Origin: Saprospiraceae bacterium
GTDB lineage: Bacteria > Bacteroidota > Bacteroidia > Chitinophagales > Saprospiraceae
Assembly (NCBI GenBank): GCA_016710265.1
Contig: JADJJL010000001.1
Span: 1,116,001 to 1,180,000, forward strand
DNA: 64,000 bases
Direction: 5' to 3'
The notes below the pieces were generated by a model. It had not been told where the DNA came from. It ran no database searches and saw nothing but the letters and a program-made list of their open reading frames with translations. The translations under genes and the position numbers were made by a program. This document shows positions 60,570 to 64,000 of the stretch, piece after piece. How positions within the stretch are numbered: position 1 is the first letter of the stretch; each line of letters begins with the position of its first letter.

Positions 60570-63500
60570 ATGTATCGTGAAGTAAAAGGATTAAATTTAC
60601 CAGAAATCGACAAGGAGATTTTAGAATTTTGGGAGAAGAACGGAATTTTTGAAAAGAGCGTTAGGAATCGAGAGGGCAACCAAAATTTTGTATTTTATGA
60701 AGGTCCTCCTTCGGCCAATGGAAAGCCTGGAATTCACCATGTCATGGCCCGAGCAGTAAAGGATTTGTTTTGCAGATACCAAACCCTTAAAGGTAAAAAA
60801 GTTATTCGAAAAGGTGGTTGGGATACGCATGGTTTACCTATTGAATTAAGTGTAGAAAAAGAGTTGGGCATCACAAAAGAGGACATTGGAACTAAAATTT
60901 CAATAGACGATTACAATCATAAGTGCAGAGAGACCGTCATGCGCTATAAATTGGAATGGGATGATATCACCCGTAAAATGGGCTATTGGGTAGATCTTCA
61001 AAATCCTTATATCACTTTTGAAAATGAATACATTGAATCAGTTTGGTATTTATTAAGCCAAATCTATCAAAAGGGATATTTGTACAAAGGCTTTACCATT
61101 CAGCCCTATTCTCCGGCAGCTGGAACAGGCTTAAGTTCACATGAGTTAAATATGCCCGGTGCTTATAAAGAAGTGAAAGATGTTTCTGCAGTCGCATTGT
61201 TCGAATTGAAAAAAGAATCTTACAATGCAAACCAGCTTACTTTGTTTGGTGACCATAAAACCATGATCGCTGCATGGACTACAACTCCTTGGACCTTACC
61301 CAGCAATACTGCTCTGGCAGTAGGAGAAAAAATATCATACACACTGATAGACACATACAATCCTTATACTAAAGAAAGAAATTCCATTATCATTGCTTCT
61401 GACTTGATTTCAAGTTGGTTTAAACCCGAATTTCAAGTTGAAAAGTTGGGAGAATTGGCCCTTGATGAAAAGCACATTCCCTATCAAATTTTAAATAGCG
61501 CTATTTCCGGAAAAGATTTAGAAGGAATCCGATATTCGCCACTATTTGATTATGCTGTTCCTGAAGAAGGGGATGCACATCGCGTTTTGTTGGGTGATTT
61601 TGTAAGCACAGCAGACGGCACGGGCATTGTCCACATTGCACCTTCTTTTGGTTCGGATGATATGCGTGTGGCTCGTAAAAATGGGATTGGTGCTTTGACA
61701 TTGGTGGATCGACAGGGGAGATTTACAGATGAAGTTAAAGATTTTGCAGGTGAATATGTCAAAGAAGATTATCTAACAGCAGACCAAAAGGCCGCTGAAA
61801 AAATAAGATTGGGCATTGACAAATATCTTTCTGTTGATGAAAGGATTGTCATCAAATTAAAGAAGGAGGGAAAGTTGTTTCACTCTCAAAAATTTGCCCA
61901 CAATTATCCCCATTGTTGGCGTACGGATAAACCAATATTGTATTATCCTCTTGATTCATGGTTTATTAGAGTCACAGCCGTGAAGGACAGATTGATAGAA
62001 TTAAATAAAACCATCCAGTGGAAGCCTTCTTCTACTGGTACTGGCCGATTTGGAAATTGGCTGGAAAACCTGCAAGATTGGAATCTATCAAGAAGCCGTT
62101 ATTGGGGGGTACCATTGCCGATTTGGCGAAGTGAGGATAAGACCGTAGAAAAATGTATTGGTTCAATCCAAGAATTAGAATCTGAATTAAATCAAGCAAA
62201 TGAAGCTATGGGCTTAAATCAGAAATTACCCATCGATCTTCATAGACCATTTATTGATGAAATAATCCTATGGGATGAGAAAACCAAACAAAAACTAGTT
62301 CGTGAATCTGATCTGATTGATGTGTGGTTCGACAGTGGTGCCATGCCATACGCACAGTATCATTACCCTTTTACCACCAAATCATTGGATGGATTATTTC
62401 CGGCTGATTTCATTGCCGAAGGAGTGGATCAAACAAGAGGTTGGTTTTATACATTGCACGCTATTGCTACCATGATCAGTGATTCCGTTGCATTTAAAAC
62501 AGTTATTTCCAATGGTCTGGTCTTAGACAAAAACGGAAATAAGATGTCTAAAAGATTGGGAAATGGTGTGGATCCATTTAAAACTTTGGATCAATATGGC
62601 ACAGATGCGACGCGTTGGTATATGATTAGCAATGCAGATCCATGGGAAAATCTGAAGTTTGATGAAGAAGGAATTTTAGAAGTTAGAAATAAATTTTTTG
62701 GAACATTATTCAATACCTACAGCTTCTTTGCTATTTATGCCAACATTGATGGTTTTAAAATAAACGAACAAGATATTATCCCAATTTCCAATCGTTCAGA
62801 ATTGGATAGATGGATCATATCCAGATTGCAGAGTCTCATCAAGGCCTACACTGAAGCAATGGATGATTACGAACCCACGCAGGCTGCAAGAATGGTGGAA
62901 CAATTCGTCAACGATGAATTATCCAATTGGTATGTTCGATTATCCCGTAGGCGTTTTTGGAAAGCAGAATCTTCTGAAGACAAGCAATCGGCATTTGAAA
63001 CTCTTTTTGAATGTCTGATGGTCAGCGTTCAATTAATTTCACCTATTTCTCCATTTATTTCAGATTGGTTGTATAGAAATCTAAGTGAAAGCATCAGAGA
63101 TGAAGCAATCAGATTAAACACTCCATTAAAACATGAATCTGTTCATCTTACAGATCTTACTTTGGCAGATGAAAAACTAATAGATTTAAATCTTGAGCGA
63201 AGAATGGACTATGCCAGAAGGATTAGTTCAGTCGTTTTGTCATTGCGTAAATCTCAAAAAATAAGAGTTAGACAACCGCTCCAACAAATTCTAATTCCGG
63301 TATTGAATCTGGACTACCAAAGTGATATTGAAAAGGTTGAATATTTAATAAAATCCGAAGTAAATGTAAAAGAGATCAATTACGTAAGTGCAGATACAGG
63401 TATTGTAGTCAAAAAAGCAAAACCTAATTTTAGAAATTTGGGAAAAAAATTAGGCAAATACATGAAATCGGCAGCTGATCTAATTCTATCATTTGATACA

Positions 63501-63938
63501 GATCTAATTCAGAAATTGGAAGATGATTTGGAAGTAGAAATAATCATTGAAGATCAAAGTTTCTTTATTGGAAGAGAAGATGTAGAAATTATTTCCGAAG
63601 ATATTCCGGGTTGGTTGGTTGGAAATGATGATGCCATTACTGTAGCTTTGGATATTCACCTTTCGGATGAATTGCTTTCTGAGGGATTCGCTAAGGAACT
63701 CATCAATAGAATTCAAAATTTGCGCAAGACCAAAGAATTTGTAGTGACAGATCGTATCCATATTAAAATTCAACCCCAGCAGGATATTATAAAAGCAATT
63801 GAGACATTCAGGCAGCTTATTTGTCAGGAAGTCTTAGCAGACAAGCTTGAGGTCGTTGAAGGGCAATATGCAGATCATTTTGAGTGGGATGATGATCAAT
63901 TGTTGGGAATAGAGTTATTGGTGAGTAGTTTAAATTAA
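60570..63938 (+). CDS. ileS: Isoleucyl-tRNA synthetase
   Basis: This 1122-residue class I synthetase attaches isoleucine to tRNA-Ile. It has GPPSANGKPGIHHVMARAV (HIGH-type motif region), the editing domain (about 200-440, with TTTPWTLPSNTALAVG and DDMRVARKNG), and the KMSKR motif in NKMSKRLGN (near 657-665). The C-terminal anticodon-binding region follows. The length and the HHVMA variant fit the larger IleRS form common in Bacteroidota, which resembles eukaryotic enzymes. No frameshift or missing motif was found. Confidence 0.98.
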   Translation: MYREVKGLNLPEIDKEILEFWEKNGIFEKSVRNREGNQNFVFYEGPPSANGKPGIHHVMARAVKDLFCRYQTLKGKKVIRKGGWDTHGLPIELSVEKELGITKEDIGTKISIDDYNHKCRETVMRYKLEWDDITRKMGYWVDLQNPYITFENEYIESVWYLLSQIYQKGYLYKGFTIQPYSPAAGTGLSSHELNMPGAYKEVKDVSAVALFELKKESYNANQLTLFGDHKTMIAAWTTTPWTLPSNTALAVGEKISYTLIDTYNPYTKERNSIIIASDLISSWFKPEFQVEKLGELALDEKHIPYQILNSAISGKDLEGIRYSPLFDYAVPEEGDAHRVLLGDFVSTADGTGIVHIAPSFGSDDMRVARKNGIGALTLVDRQGRFTDEVKDFAGEYVKEDYLTADQKAAEKIRLGIDKYLSVDERIVIKLKKEGKLFHSQKFAHNYPHCWRTDKPILYYPLDSWFIRVTAVKDRLIELNKTIQWKPSSTGTGRFGNWLENLQDWNLSRSRYWGVPLPIWRSEDKTVEKCIGSIQELESELNQANEAMGLNQKLPIDLHRPFIDEIILWDEKTKQKLVRESDLIDVWFDSGAMPYAQYHYPFTTKSLDGLFPADFIAEGVDQTRGWFYTLHAIATMISDSVAFKTVISNGLVLDKNGNKMSKRLGNGVDPFKTLDQYGTDATRWYMISNADPWENLKFDEEGILEVRNKFFGTLFNTYSFFAIYANIDGFKINEQDIIPISNRSELDRWIISRLQSLIKAYTEAMDDYEPTQAARMVEQFVNDELSNWYVRLSRRRFWKAESSEDKQSAFETLFECLMVSVQLISPISPFISDWLYRNLSESIRDEAIRLNTPLKHESVHLTDLTLADEKLIDLNLERRMDYARRISSVVLSLRKSQKIRVRQPLQQILIPVLNLDYQSDIEKVEYLIKSEVNVKEINYVSADTGIVVKKAKPNFRNLGKKLGKYMKSAADLILSFDTDLIQKLEDDLEVEIIIEDQSFFIGREDVEIISEDIPGWLVGNDDAITVALDIHLSDELLSEGFAKELINRIQNLRKTKEFVVTDRIHIKIQPQQDIIKAIETFRQLICQEVLADKLEVVEGQYADHFEWDDDQLLGIELLVSSLN

Positions 63939-64000
63939 ATTAGGGTAAATTAAAAGTAAAAAGCAGAATAAATCAATTCAATATTTTATTTGCTTAAATC

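Overview
The window looks like chromosome of a low-GC member of the Bacteroidota, probably the Saprospiria/Chitinophagia side of the phylum. The evidence is four proteins with type IX secretion (T9SS) C-terminal sorting domains, many lipoproteins with a Bacteroidota-style cysteine, promoters of the TAnnTTTG (-7) type, a DUF4175-type protein and a ZnuD-like TonB receptor. Most of the window is ordinary chromosomal gene content. No phage, insertion sequence, integrase or CRISPR array was seen. The genus assignment is inference only.

Layout. 1-616 is a cut-off secreted CxxCH protein. 851-4590 holds a large DUF4175-type membrane/coiled-coil protein and an RsbW-like ATPase. 4604-5012 is a four-copy tandem repeat of about 108 bp. 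5065-8413 holds ompH/skp-like, asnS and a secreted SGNH-hydrolase-like protein. 8615-11978 is a three-gene metal (probably zinc) uptake locus with a palindromic operator in its promoter. 12051-17381 is a run of minus-strand genes: dcd, WD40, nitroreductase, SDR, YceI and aminopeptidase P. 17510-19066 is rpoN. 19222-21065 is a compact hipBST-type toxin-antitoxin cassette flanked by direct repeats of the 3' end of the neighbouring GH20 hexosaminidase gene (21011-23302). 23449-29325 is housekeeping: TPR protein, panC, panD, flippase-like, Nif3, zinc ribbon, PCD, M42. 29466-37396 has a polysaccharide flippase, a BNR-repeat T9SS protein, exonuclease III, a PfkB kinase, tRNA-Asn and another T9SS protein. 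37508-46364 has rsmA, yqeY, an OPT transporter, kdsD, rhomboid, TerB-like, macro domain, acyl-CoA dehydrogenase and a site-2 protease. 46375-52027 has a SNF2 helicase and sdhC-sdhA without sdhB. 52255-53550 is a Fic gene with an operator-like palindrome in front and a cluster of GC-rich REP-like hairpins behind. 53789-60210 has a CHRD lipoprotein, FkbM methyltransferase, a Trx-MsrA-like fusion, an ECF sigma/anti-sigma/M48 protease set, ddl and a lipoprotein. 60570-63938 is ileS.

The most interesting region is the hipBST cassette. Four 18-bp operators (TATACC-N6-GGTATA) repeat every 40-41 bp, and the last one covers the -7 element and lies next to the hipB start. The whole 1.76-kb unit sits between a decayed and an intact copy of the hexosaminidase gene tail, as if it had been inserted at that 3' end. 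The second is the Fic neighbourhood, where tandem hairpins show compensatory stem changes. The third is the zinc-type locus, with its operator lying exactly between the -33 and -7 elements.

Limits: everything was read by eye from the sequence. Family names rest on motif recognition, not on database searches. Promoters are motif matches only.
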